A DNA stretch of 64,000 bases from an uncultured Flavobacteriaceae bacterium. GTDB taxonomy: Bacteria; Bacteroidota; Bacteroidia; Flavobacteriales; Flavobacteriaceae. The notes under the pieces were generated by a model. That model saw only the letters and a program-made list of their open reading frames with translations. It had not been told where the DNA came from and ran no database searches. The translations under genes and the position numbers were made by a program. Positions 34,951 through 42,535 of this stretch are shown here, one piece after another (positions within the stretch are counted from its first letter, which is position 1; each line of letters starts with the position of its first letter). The stretch lies in NCBI GenBank assembly GCA_947497245.1, contig CANMFO010000005.1, positions 62,001 to 126,000 on the forward strand, in the 5' to 3' direction.

Positions 34951-35724
34951 CTATTTTAATTTGGTGCCGGCATAGTGGCTCATGGCCTGTTGCAGGAAGA
35001 GCGCATATTCTGGATGGGATTCCCCGTCGATCATGGTGTACCGCTCATCGTTGACATATAAATGGCCCAATCCTTCATAAGCATCCGCCTGCTTGTCCTC
35101 TAGATGGGAAGTTCCCCAAAACGTTCTGATCACACCGTAGTGCCGTGCAATAAGTTGCTGCACTTTCTCATTTTCGGGAGCTTCTTTTCTTAGCCCAAAC
35201 AGTTCCTTTTGGATCTGCACTAGGTTTTCCTTGAGTTTTTTAAAACCCGCATCACCCAGTTTCAACAGCTTGTCCTCCGCATTCTCCACGGTATCTTTTC
35301 CATAAACTTTCATCGCTTCCTTGCGGTAAACGGTTCCCATTTCTTTGGGCAGTCCTTCGTATAACTTTTCTGGTCTTGACATCTTTTTTCCTTTTTTTAA
35401 ATGGTTAATTGTACGATCAATTGTTGCGAGCAGGGTAGCAATGCGCTCATTTCGGATTTTTAAGGCCGCTCTATGGCTTTTTAGGGCGTCGACCTGGTCG
35501 AAGTCCGGATCGTCGAGCAAATCCCCGATCTCTTTTAAGGGAAAATCCAATTCTCTATAAAAGAGGATCTGTTGCAGGCGAAACAGTTCTTCATCACCAT
35601 AATACCGATAGCCCGCTTCGGTACGGTGGTGCGGCTTTAACAAGTTGATCTTGTCGTAGTGGTGAAGGGTGCGCACCGTCACTCCCGACAATTTCGATAC
35701 CTCTTTGACGCTATGGGTCTTCAT
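34951..35724 (-). CDS. MerR family regulator with TipAS domain
   Basis: A 257-aa regulator. The MerR winged helix is at about 1-75 (SVKEVSKLSGVTVRTLHHYD, GYRYYGDEELFRLQQI), a dimerisation coiled coil at about 75-115, and a TipAS-type ligand-binding domain at about 120-250 (VYRKEAMKVYGKDTV, QQLIARHYGVIRTFWG). TipAS proteins bind thiopeptide or related drugs and then activate transcription. The gene has its own MerR-type promoter with a stretched spacer (35751-35784), indicating autoregulation, and is followed by the hydrolase. Confidence 0.92.
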   Translation of the reverse strand: MKTHSVKEVSKLSGVTVRTLHHYDKINLLKPHHRTEAGYRYYGDEELFRLQQILFYRELDFPLKEIGDLLDDPDFDQVDALKSHRAALKIRNERIATLLATIDRTINHLKKGKKMSRPEKLYEGLPKEMGTVYRKEAMKVYGKDTVENAEDKLLKLGDAGFKKLKENLVQIQKELFGLRKEAPENEKVQQLIARHYGVIRTFWGTSHLEDKQADAYEGLGHLYVNDERYTMIDGESHPEYALFLQQAMSHYAGTKLK

Positions 35725-35750
35725 TTCTACCTATTTTTAAGTGAATGGTG

Positions 35751-35784
35751 CAAAGCTAGGCCATGACCTAAGGTAAGAGTCAAA
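35751..35784 (-). promoter_or_regulatory. MerR-type promoter with long spacer
   Basis: On the minus strand a TTTG -33 box (35781-35784) and a TAGCTTTG -7 box (35751-35758, Bacteroidota TAnnTTTG) are 22 bases apart, longer than the usual 19-20. Between them lies the dyad ACCTTAGGT (35766-35774). Overlong spacers with a central dyad are the mark of MerR-activated promoters. The -7 box is 27 bp before the MerR ATG. The rest of the gap to 36163 holds no gene. Confidence 0.7.
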
Positions 35785-36163
35785 TTTTTTTGCTACTTTT
35801 TTTAAAATAATATTTTAGTTATCTGATATTCAATGAATTAAATAATATAATTCTTTGCCATAAGGATAAAAAACACCCAATACATGGTTGGATGTAAACA
35901 AATCCTTTGTTATATCTAGAAAGATGGGGGATGAATTGGAACCCCAGAGTACGGAATTGTAAGCGTTCGAAAGGTTTCGACGGAAAAAGTTTTGAAGTGG
36001 AAGGGAAGAAGGGAATGGCAAGGAGAATCCATGGGGAGATCATGGCATACGTGCGAACTACTTGTCGTTTCATTGTCGGTGTTTTTTGGTTTTAAATAGT
36101 ATCTTCATCAAAATATGGATCAAAACGTATTTTCCATATGAACGCTACGAATCACAGGTTTTT

Positions 36164-37741
36164 ATGAGGCACTTTGTTCTGCTACCCTTTTTAATGGGTT
36201 TGGTTTTTTCCTGTGGTCAAAAAAAAGAGACCACAAAAACCAAAATGGATGGGGTGCCCACTTCAAATCTTAACGGGAAAGCGTTGGCACATGTCCACTG
36301 CTCAAGCTGTCACGCTTTTGTAAAGCCCGAATCGCTTCCCACGGCCAGTTGGAGGGATGACGTGCTCCCGGCAATGGGAAATCGACTTGGAATATACAAT
36401 GGCTCCCATCAACCGGACAGTATTTTCGGCTCTCCGCGAAACCGTCCGATCGTGGAACAGGCAGGCATATTTCCCGAAGAACCTTTGCTGTCCAAAACGG
36501 ATTGGATGAAATTGGTAGAATACTACATCGAAAATTCCCCGGATTCCATAACTCCCCCGAAAAGGGGCAAATCCATCCAAAAAGGACTAAAAGGCTTCAA
36601 ATACAAAGCGGCCCAATATAGCAATAGGCCCCCACTTACCTCCATGGTCAAAATCCTAAGCGAGAACAAGGGGCTGGTCTTCAGCGATAGCAAGCCCAGG
36701 AGGAATCGGCTGACTTTCTTAACTCCCGATTTGGAAAAAGACTCCGATCTGCCCTTTGCAAATGCACCCATTGATTATTACGAAAAAGGAGATACCGTTT
36801 ATTTGACCACGATCGGAAGAAATGTATTTCCGAACGATTTGGCCGATGGCGCCCTTCAAAAATTGGTTTTCGATAAAAAGGGCGGGCCGATCCTACCTAG
36901 AACAACTGTGATTTCAGGTCTACAACGCCCTGTCCATATGGCCTTTGGGGATCTGAACAAAGACGGCCTGGAAGACATAGTGGCCTGTGAATTCGGCGAC
37001 CTGACCGGCAAACTTGCTTGGTTCGAAAACTTGGGAAACGGTTCGTACCGCAGAAAGATTTTAAAGGAAAAACCCGGGGCAATTGCAGCGATCATCAAGG
37101 ATTGTAACAAAGATGGACTTAGCGATATTGTTGTACTGATGGCGCAAGGCGATGAGGGTGTTTTTTATTTCGAAAACGCCGGTAACGGCCAGTTTATGGA
37201 GAAACGGCTGCTCTCTTTTTCTCCCCTGAACGGAAGTCAATATTTAGAGCTGGCAGACTTCAACAACGATGGCCATGACGATATTCTATACGTCTGTGGC
37301 GATAATGCGGACAAAACCCCGATACTGAAGAATTATCACGGCATCTTTATTTACCTCAATGACGGGAATTTCAATTTCAGGCAAAAATACTTTTATCATA
37401 TGAACGGGGCGTACAAGGCCATGGCGAATGACTATGACCTTGATGGGGACCTGGACATTGCGGCGATATCGTTCTTTCCGGATTATCTCGACCGGCCCGA
37501 GGAAAGTTTTGTTTTTTTGGAGAACGATGGCAATTTGAAGTTTGAAGACTACACCTTTCCGCAATCAAGCCAGGGAAGGTGGATCGTCATGGATACCGGG
37601 GATATCGACCTGGACGGTGATATTGACATAGCGCTCGGATCCTTCGTTTATTTTCTGGCCAAGGGAGATACGACCGGACTGAGCAAAAAATGGTTGTCCG
37701 AAAGCCCTTCGGTCATTGTACTGGAAAATACCATCAGATAA
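36164..37741 (+). CDS. FG-GAP/VCBS-repeat lipoprotein with cytochrome c motif
   Basis: Start at ATG 36164 (MRHFVLLPFLMGLVFSCGQ), giving 525 aa with a lipobox Cys17; the upstream open frame is not protein-like. A CxxCH haem-binding motif (HCSSCHAF, about residue 46) with a possible Met ligand in LPAMGNRLG suggests a small cytochrome c domain. Then follows an FG-GAP propeller with calcium loops (DLNKDGLEDIVACEFG, DCNKDGLSDIVVLM, DFNNDGHDDILYVCG, DYDLDGDLDIAAIS, DIDLDGDIDIALGS). The mix implies an extracytoplasmic redox or binding protein. It leads a three-gene plus-strand group with the propeller-toroid and DUF3748 proteins. Confidence 0.85.
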   Translation: MRHFVLLPFLMGLVFSCGQKKETTKTKMDGVPTSNLNGKALAHVHCSSCHAFVKPESLPTASWRDDVLPAMGNRLGIYNGSHQPDSIFGSPRNRPIVEQAGIFPEEPLLSKTDWMKLVEYYIENSPDSITPPKRGKSIQKGLKGFKYKAAQYSNRPPLTSMVKILSENKGLVFSDSKPRRNRLTFLTPDLEKDSDLPFANAPIDYYEKGDTVYLTTIGRNVFPNDLADGALQKLVFDKKGGPILPRTTVISGLQRPVHMAFGDLNKDGLEDIVACEFGDLTGKLAWFENLGNGSYRRKILKEKPGAIAAIIKDCNKDGLSDIVVLMAQGDEGVFYFENAGNGQFMEKRLLSFSPLNGSQYLELADFNNDGHDDILYVCGDNADKTPILKNYHGIFIYLNDGNFNFRQKYFYHMNGAYKAMANDYDLDGDLDIAAISFFPDYLDRPEESFVFLENDGNLKFEDYTFPQSSQGRWIVMDTGDIDLDGDIDIALGSFVYFLAKGDTTGLSKKWLSESPSVIVLENTIR

Positions 37742-37929
37742 AGCCTCTGTAGGGGTCAAATTTGCTCATCTGCCATAAAGTTTAAGCACGAATTCCCTGT
37801 TTTGTACTGGTTCGGTCAAAATTTAATGTAAATCATGTAACATTTTGGAAGTTTGACACTATCGAATATGGTTAATTTGTCAATGGGTCGTTCCAAGGTA
37901 TGCTCGTACGGCCCATAACCTTTTTTCAG

Positions 37930-40170
37930 ATGGAAAAATCATTTTGCAACTACTTTTGGGCCTTGTTGCTGGTTTTCGCGGGCTGTTCAAAAGTGCTCAA
38001 AGAAAGGGCCCGGGCAGATGTCCGTTTACCTGTTTATCAGGATGTGCCCTACCTACAGGACTATGCGGTCAAGTATGCCGTGCAAAAAAAGGATATCTCC
38101 CTTGCAAAGGTCTTTATGGACAGAAATAATGTAGTACAGGTGGCCTCATCGGACGGGGTTTTACGTACCCATGATGGGCAGTTTTTGTTTCCGGGCGTAC
38201 TTGTTGAAGACAAGACATATCGTCCACTTACCGACAAGAACGTTTCCGGCATGACAATTTACGAAGACCAGTTCGTCTATTTGGACGATAGAGCGGTATT
38301 CAGCAATGCTTGGGCGGGGAACTTGTATTTGGATCACGATTTACCGAATGCCTTTGCCGTGGCGGCGGGCAACGATTTTGAGTTTTTGATCAGCGACGGT
38401 ACCTCCCTTCAATTCCTATCAAAATTAAAGGTACCGTGGAAAGGTGCATTGGACAACGATAGCATACAGGATATTCTTTATGATGGGGCCGGTAAAAATT
38501 TCTGGGTCCTGGGCAAAAAATCGGTCGCCCGGTTTGATACCGCCACGAGCAAACTCGAAACCGTGGTCCAGGGAAGGGAATTTACATGCTTTGCGCGCTT
38601 CAATGATAGTTTGATTCTTGGCACAAACTCGGGCTATCTGGCAATGGACACCTCGTCCGGAAACCAAATTGGGGACGTGCACACAAAATTACCTTCGACG
38701 GAGATCACGGATCTGGAAGTGATCGATGGGCAACTTTGGTTCGGTTCAACAGAAGGGGCCTTTAGGCTACGGGAGGACGGCAAATTTGATTATTACTATG
38801 GAAAACGCTGGTTGCCCGGCAATCTGGTCAAACACATTTCCAAGGGAACAGATGGTTCCGTACTGATACTGACCGATGCCGGACTGGGCCAAATCGTGTT
38901 CGAAAAAATGACGCTCTTCGACAAAGCCCAATACTTTCAAAAACAAGTGCGCAATCGGCATATCCGTTTGGGGTTCAATGCTTCTTTGGTCGCAATGGAG
39001 AATGGCAATATTGACTCCGGCCGGCTTTCAGATTCCGATAATGATGGCCTGTGGACGACCATGTACCTTGCCGGGGAGGTTTTTCGGTATGCCGTTACGG
39101 AATCACCCGAGGCTTTGCAGAACTGTAGGGAATCGATGGAGGCCATGGAGCGTTTGTTCAGCATCAACCCGGTACCCGGTTTTCCTTCACGCTCTTTCGA
39201 ACGCAGCGGATATATCGATGTGCTGCACGATCCGGACCGCTGGCAGCATACGGATGACCCTGAATGGGATTGGAAAGCGACCACTAGCAGCGATGAGGCC
39301 ATTGGGCATATTTTCGCCTATGGGGTCATGGCCGAACTAATGGACAACGAACTTAAAGATCGGGCGATAGCCCTTATCGACACCTTAGTGGGGCATATCG
39401 TACGAAACGATATGTCCATGGTCGACTTTGACGGCAAACCCACCACTTGGGGCCGATGGAATCCGGAATATGTAAATGCCCGACCTAAAATGGTCGGGGA
39501 CCGAAAAGTGAACAGCTCGAATATCATCAGTATGTTACAGACGGCCTATCATTTTACCGGAAAAGAGAAGTATAAGGAAAAAGCATTTGATTTGATGCAT
39601 GACCACGGGTACTTCGAAAACCTGATGAGGCCCATGAAAGAAATTGCACGGGCACCTGCCGATGCGGACGACTGGAGCAAAATGTTATCTGAATCCTGGA
39701 ACCATTCCGATGATGAAATGTATTTTGTGGGCTATTGGGGTCTGCACAGATATGCATTTAACGATACGTTGAAGCTAAGATATAAAGAGGCGATCATCGA
39801 TCATTGGGAAATGGAACGACCTGAAAGGGAAGGGGCCTGGAACATTATGACCGCCCTTACGGGAACCCCCGAATTTGATCTGGAGGAGGCCGCTTGGTAT
39901 CTACGGGAACACCCAATGGACCTTATAACATGGAATGTCAGGAACAGCCACAGAAAGGATATGGAGCCCATGGCACCCAATTTTAGAAGGCAGACCATTC
40001 GTGAAGTATTGCCCCCTGATGAACGGCCGATACAAAGGCACAATACAAATATGTTTCGGTTGGACAAGGTTGGGGGCGATGGAAACCAAGAATATTCTGC
40101 CGGCGATATCTGGTTATTGCCCTATTGGATGGGAAGGTATTTAGGGGTCATAAGTGAACCGCGGCCCTAA
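37930..40170 (+). CDS. Lipoprotein with beta-propeller and alpha/alpha-toroid parts, unknown function
   Basis: Start at ATG 37930 (MEKSFCNYFWALLLVFAGC), 746 aa, lipobox Cys19. Residues about 40-340 have repeated short blades with propeller-like phrases (DLEVIDGQLWFGSTEGAFRL, ISKGTDGSVLILTDAGLG). Residues about 350-740 are rich in helices with conserved aromatic and acidic positions (SDSDNDGLWTTMYLAGEVFR, SFERSGYIDVLH, EWDWKATTSSDEAIGHIFAY, SESWNHSDDEMYFVGYWGLH), reminding of an (alpha/alpha) toroid as in many glycosidases and lyases. I cannot name a family. Context (between an FG-GAP protein and DUF3748, facing a SusCD operon) suggests surface glycan breakdown. Confidence 0.75.
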   Translation: MEKSFCNYFWALLLVFAGCSKVLKERARADVRLPVYQDVPYLQDYAVKYAVQKKDISLAKVFMDRNNVVQVASSDGVLRTHDGQFLFPGVLVEDKTYRPLTDKNVSGMTIYEDQFVYLDDRAVFSNAWAGNLYLDHDLPNAFAVAAGNDFEFLISDGTSLQFLSKLKVPWKGALDNDSIQDILYDGAGKNFWVLGKKSVARFDTATSKLETVVQGREFTCFARFNDSLILGTNSGYLAMDTSSGNQIGDVHTKLPSTEITDLEVIDGQLWFGSTEGAFRLREDGKFDYYYGKRWLPGNLVKHISKGTDGSVLILTDAGLGQIVFEKMTLFDKAQYFQKQVRNRHIRLGFNASLVAMENGNIDSGRLSDSDNDGLWTTMYLAGEVFRYAVTESPEALQNCRESMEAMERLFSINPVPGFPSRSFERSGYIDVLHDPDRWQHTDDPEWDWKATTSSDEAIGHIFAYGVMAELMDNELKDRAIALIDTLVGHIVRNDMSMVDFDGKPTTWGRWNPEYVNARPKMVGDRKVNSSNIISMLQTAYHFTGKEKYKEKAFDLMHDHGYFENLMRPMKEIARAPADADDWSKMLSESWNHSDDEMYFVGYWGLHRYAFNDTLKLRYKEAIIDHWEMERPEREGAWNIMTALTGTPEFDLEEAAWYLREHPMDLITWNVRNSHRKDMEPMAPNFRRQTIREVLPPDERPIQRHNTNMFRLDKVGGDGNQEYSAGDIWLLPYWMGRYLGVISEPRP

Positions 40171-40190
40171 ATGTTCAGTAACTTGGTACT

Positions 40191-41591
40191 GTGATCTATA
40201 GCTCAAAAAAAATAAGCCGAGGGTATGCCCGTTCCGTGAAACTGTCCATACCCCTTTTCCTAAGCTTGGTGCTTGCCGCCTGTGGTCGGGACAAATTTAA
40301 GGACGAGCGGCAGCTTACGACCGACTTTTCCCAAAATCACGATCTCGACAACAACGATAACTTTTCGCCGGACGATCAATGGTTGGTTTACGATACAAGA
40401 ACAGAGGAAGGTGGAATCGGCGCAAACGGAAAAATTGAAAAGGTCGATGTGGTCACCGGAGAGACAATCGTCCTTTACGGGCTGGAAAATAATACGTCGT
40501 TTGGCCCGGGTGTGGGTGCGGCAAGTTATAGCCACACTGAAAATCAGGTGGTTTTTATTCACGGACTCTTGAACGCCTCTGCGGATTATCCCTATCAACA
40601 GTGGAGAAGGAGCGGGGTATTGGTAGCCGATGACGCCCCGGGGGTTCCGATACCAATGGATGCTCGCGACATTTCCTATCCCTTTACTTCAGGTGCCCTA
40701 CGGGGCGGCACCCATCGTCATGAGTGGAGTGGGGATGGCCAATGGATAGGTTTTACCTATAACGATGCCCTAATGAAAGAAAGGGAAGACTCCACAGGTG
40801 TCAACTATAATTTGAGGACCATTGGTGTATCGAAAAAGGGTAGGAGGGTAATTGTAAACGATACCTTGAACGAGGAAAATTTTTCCGGGGAATGGTTTAG
40901 TGCATTGGTGGTAAAAGTAGAACCGAACCCGAAGAATGGCAGCGATGAGATCAGTAGGGCCGAGGGCGATAGTTGGGTGGGAATCGCGGGGTACAAAAAG
41001 GACGATGGCAGCAAACAAAGGGCCAGGGCCTTCATTGGTACCGTGACGGATAAGCGCGGCAAGGAAGTTAAAGAAGTCTTTATAGTGGATATTCCCGGTT
41101 GTATATCATGTGTGGGGAAAGATGGCGCACTTGAAGGCACCAAGACAAGTTTTCCATCCCCTCCAGCGGATACTTTTCAACGGAGGTTGACGCATACCGC
41201 TGAATCGGAATTTTCGGGTTGTGAAGGTGTGGTGCGCTCAGCCCACGATGGGAGCTTATTGGCTTTTCTGGCCTTTGATGCCCATAACATAAAACAAGTA
41301 TTTACGATTCCGCCTACGGGAGGTACGCCGGTACAGCAAACCTTTCATGCGACGGATGTACAAAGTGGCGTGCGCTGGCATCCCAATGAACATAGAATAT
41401 GCTACGTTTGGAACAATGCCATAGTAAGCCGAAAAATAGGGGAGGGGGAATTTGAGATCTGGACCAAGCCTTCGCAGGAACCGCCCATGAATCTCGTTTG
41501 GTCGCACGATGGCAGTAAAATTGCCTATAACCGCACCGTGAAAAATGGGGAGGGCCGAGCGGCAAAACAGATATTTATCATCGATCTTTAA
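40191..41591 (+). CDS. DUF3748 (YidR-like) beta-propeller lipoprotein
   Basis: A 466-aa protein of the DUF3748 family, a TolB-like propeller. The N-terminus is a lipoprotein signal (LSIPLFLSLVLAAC). Family phrases: DNFSPDDQWLVYDTRTEEGG, GVGAASYSHTENQVVFIHGL, ALRGGTHRHEWSGDGQWIGF, TAESEFSGCEGVVRSAHDGS, RWHPNEHRICYVWNNAIV. Function of the family is not settled; it is common beside sugar-acid and sialic-acid genes. The first possible start is GTG 40191; another GTG begins VKLSIPLF 16 codons later and gives a more compact signal peptide. The 3' end overlaps the convergent aldolase-like gene by 4 bp. Confidence 0.85.
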   Translation: MIYSSKKISRGYARSVKLSIPLFLSLVLAACGRDKFKDERQLTTDFSQNHDLDNNDNFSPDDQWLVYDTRTEEGGIGANGKIEKVDVVTGETIVLYGLENNTSFGPGVGAASYSHTENQVVFIHGLLNASADYPYQQWRRSGVLVADDAPGVPIPMDARDISYPFTSGALRGGTHRHEWSGDGQWIGFTYNDALMKEREDSTGVNYNLRTIGVSKKGRRVIVNDTLNEENFSGEWFSALVVKVEPNPKNGSDEISRAEGDSWVGIAGYKKDDGSKQRARAFIGTVTDKRGKEVKEVFIVDIPGCISCVGKDGALEGTKTSFPSPPADTFQRRLTHTAESEFSGCEGVVRSAHDGSLLAFLAFDAHNIKQVFTIPPTGGTPVQQTFHATDVQSGVRWHPNEHRICYVWNNAIVSRKIGEGEFEIWTKPSQEPPMNLVWSHDGSKIAYNRTVKNGEGRAAKQIFIIDL

Positions 41592-42520
41592 GCTTGCTGG
41601 CACCTCTTGGTTTTCAATTGGTCTTCAAGTTCAATGATGTTCTTGATATGCCTTTCCGCTATTTCCTGATGGAGCTTGTCAAACTTTAAAATGGGCGCTC
41701 TTACGTTCGGGGTATTGTAAACACCCTGTTTGTACAATAATCGTTTGAAAAAATGGATCGAAATATCCAGATGTTGATTTGAAAATGCCAAGACAGGCAG
41801 TATTTTCTTGAATAGTTTTTCCGATTCTTCAATTTGACCGCTCCGGTACAATCGATATATTTCGGTGTAGATATAGTGCATACCGGTAGGCATAAATGCA
41901 TGCACCCCTCGTCTTAGACCTTCCAGCATCTGCGATACCGCCCATCCTCCGCTTAAATTCAATCGCCCTTCGGTCAATTCCAATATTCTTGAATATTTTA
42001 TCCCTGCCGGTACGGTCTCGATTTTCAGGCAACGAAAGGCTTTGAATTTTTCAAAGAGATCACAGATCAGGCCATCGGGCAAACCATCACCGGAAAAATC
42101 CCAATCTTGGAGCATGATCATATCCGGGTCCAAACTTGCCAGTTCCGAAAAATGATTCTCGAATTGGGCACTGTTCCCATAGGGTATCTGAAAAAGTACA
42201 TTTTTACAGCCTAAGGCCAGATGTGATCTTAGCAGCTTTTTGCTTTCGTCGAGATCATTGGCTCCTATTCCCGCGATAACGGGCCTGTCCCCGGAAACCT
42301 CGAGAACCGCCGCTACCATTTCAAGTCGTTCCGAATGGCTCAATTTGTACACTTCCGAAGCCATCGCCGGCACCAAAAACCCCGCGACGCCGGCATTTAT
42401 GGCCTGAGATACATTCTCCTTCAGGGCGGGCAAATCAACCTTGTCCCTTTCGGTAAAGGGCGTATTTAAAACGGTGACAATTCCGTGAAGTGGAAAAAGT
42501 TCTTTTTTCAAGCGTGTCAA
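41588..42520 (-). CDS. Dihydrodipicolinate synthase / N-acetylneuraminate lyase family protein
   Basis: A 310-aa (beta/alpha)8 class I aldolase-like protein, cytoplasmic. The Schiff-base lysine is K166 (FRCLKIETVP). The substrate loop usually reading GTTGE is PAMASEVYKLSHSER (51-65), and the strand normally holding the catalytic Tyr (YNxP) reads MLQDWDF, so Gln137 stands where Tyr would be. That makes a DapA or NanA role unlikely; a 2-keto-3-deoxy-sugar-acid lyase/dehydratase or a related retro-aldol reaction is more likely. Last gene of the susC-susD-glycosidase operon on the minus strand. Confidence 0.85.
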   Translation of the reverse strand: MTRLKKELFPLHGIVTVLNTPFTERDKVDLPALKENVSQAINAGVAGFLVPAMASEVYKLSHSERLEMVAAVLEVSGDRPVIAGIGANDLDESKKLLRSHLALGCKNVLFQIPYGNSAQFENHFSELASLDPDMIMLQDWDFSGDGLPDGLICDLFEKFKAFRCLKIETVPAGIKYSRILELTEGRLNLSGGWAVSQMLEGLRRGVHAFMPTGMHYIYTEIYRLYRSGQIEESEKLFKKILPVLAFSNQHLDISIHFFKRLLYKQGVYNTPNVRAPILKFDKLHQEIAERHIKNIIELEDQLKTKRCQQA

Positions 42521-42535
42521 ATATTTGCTTTGAAT

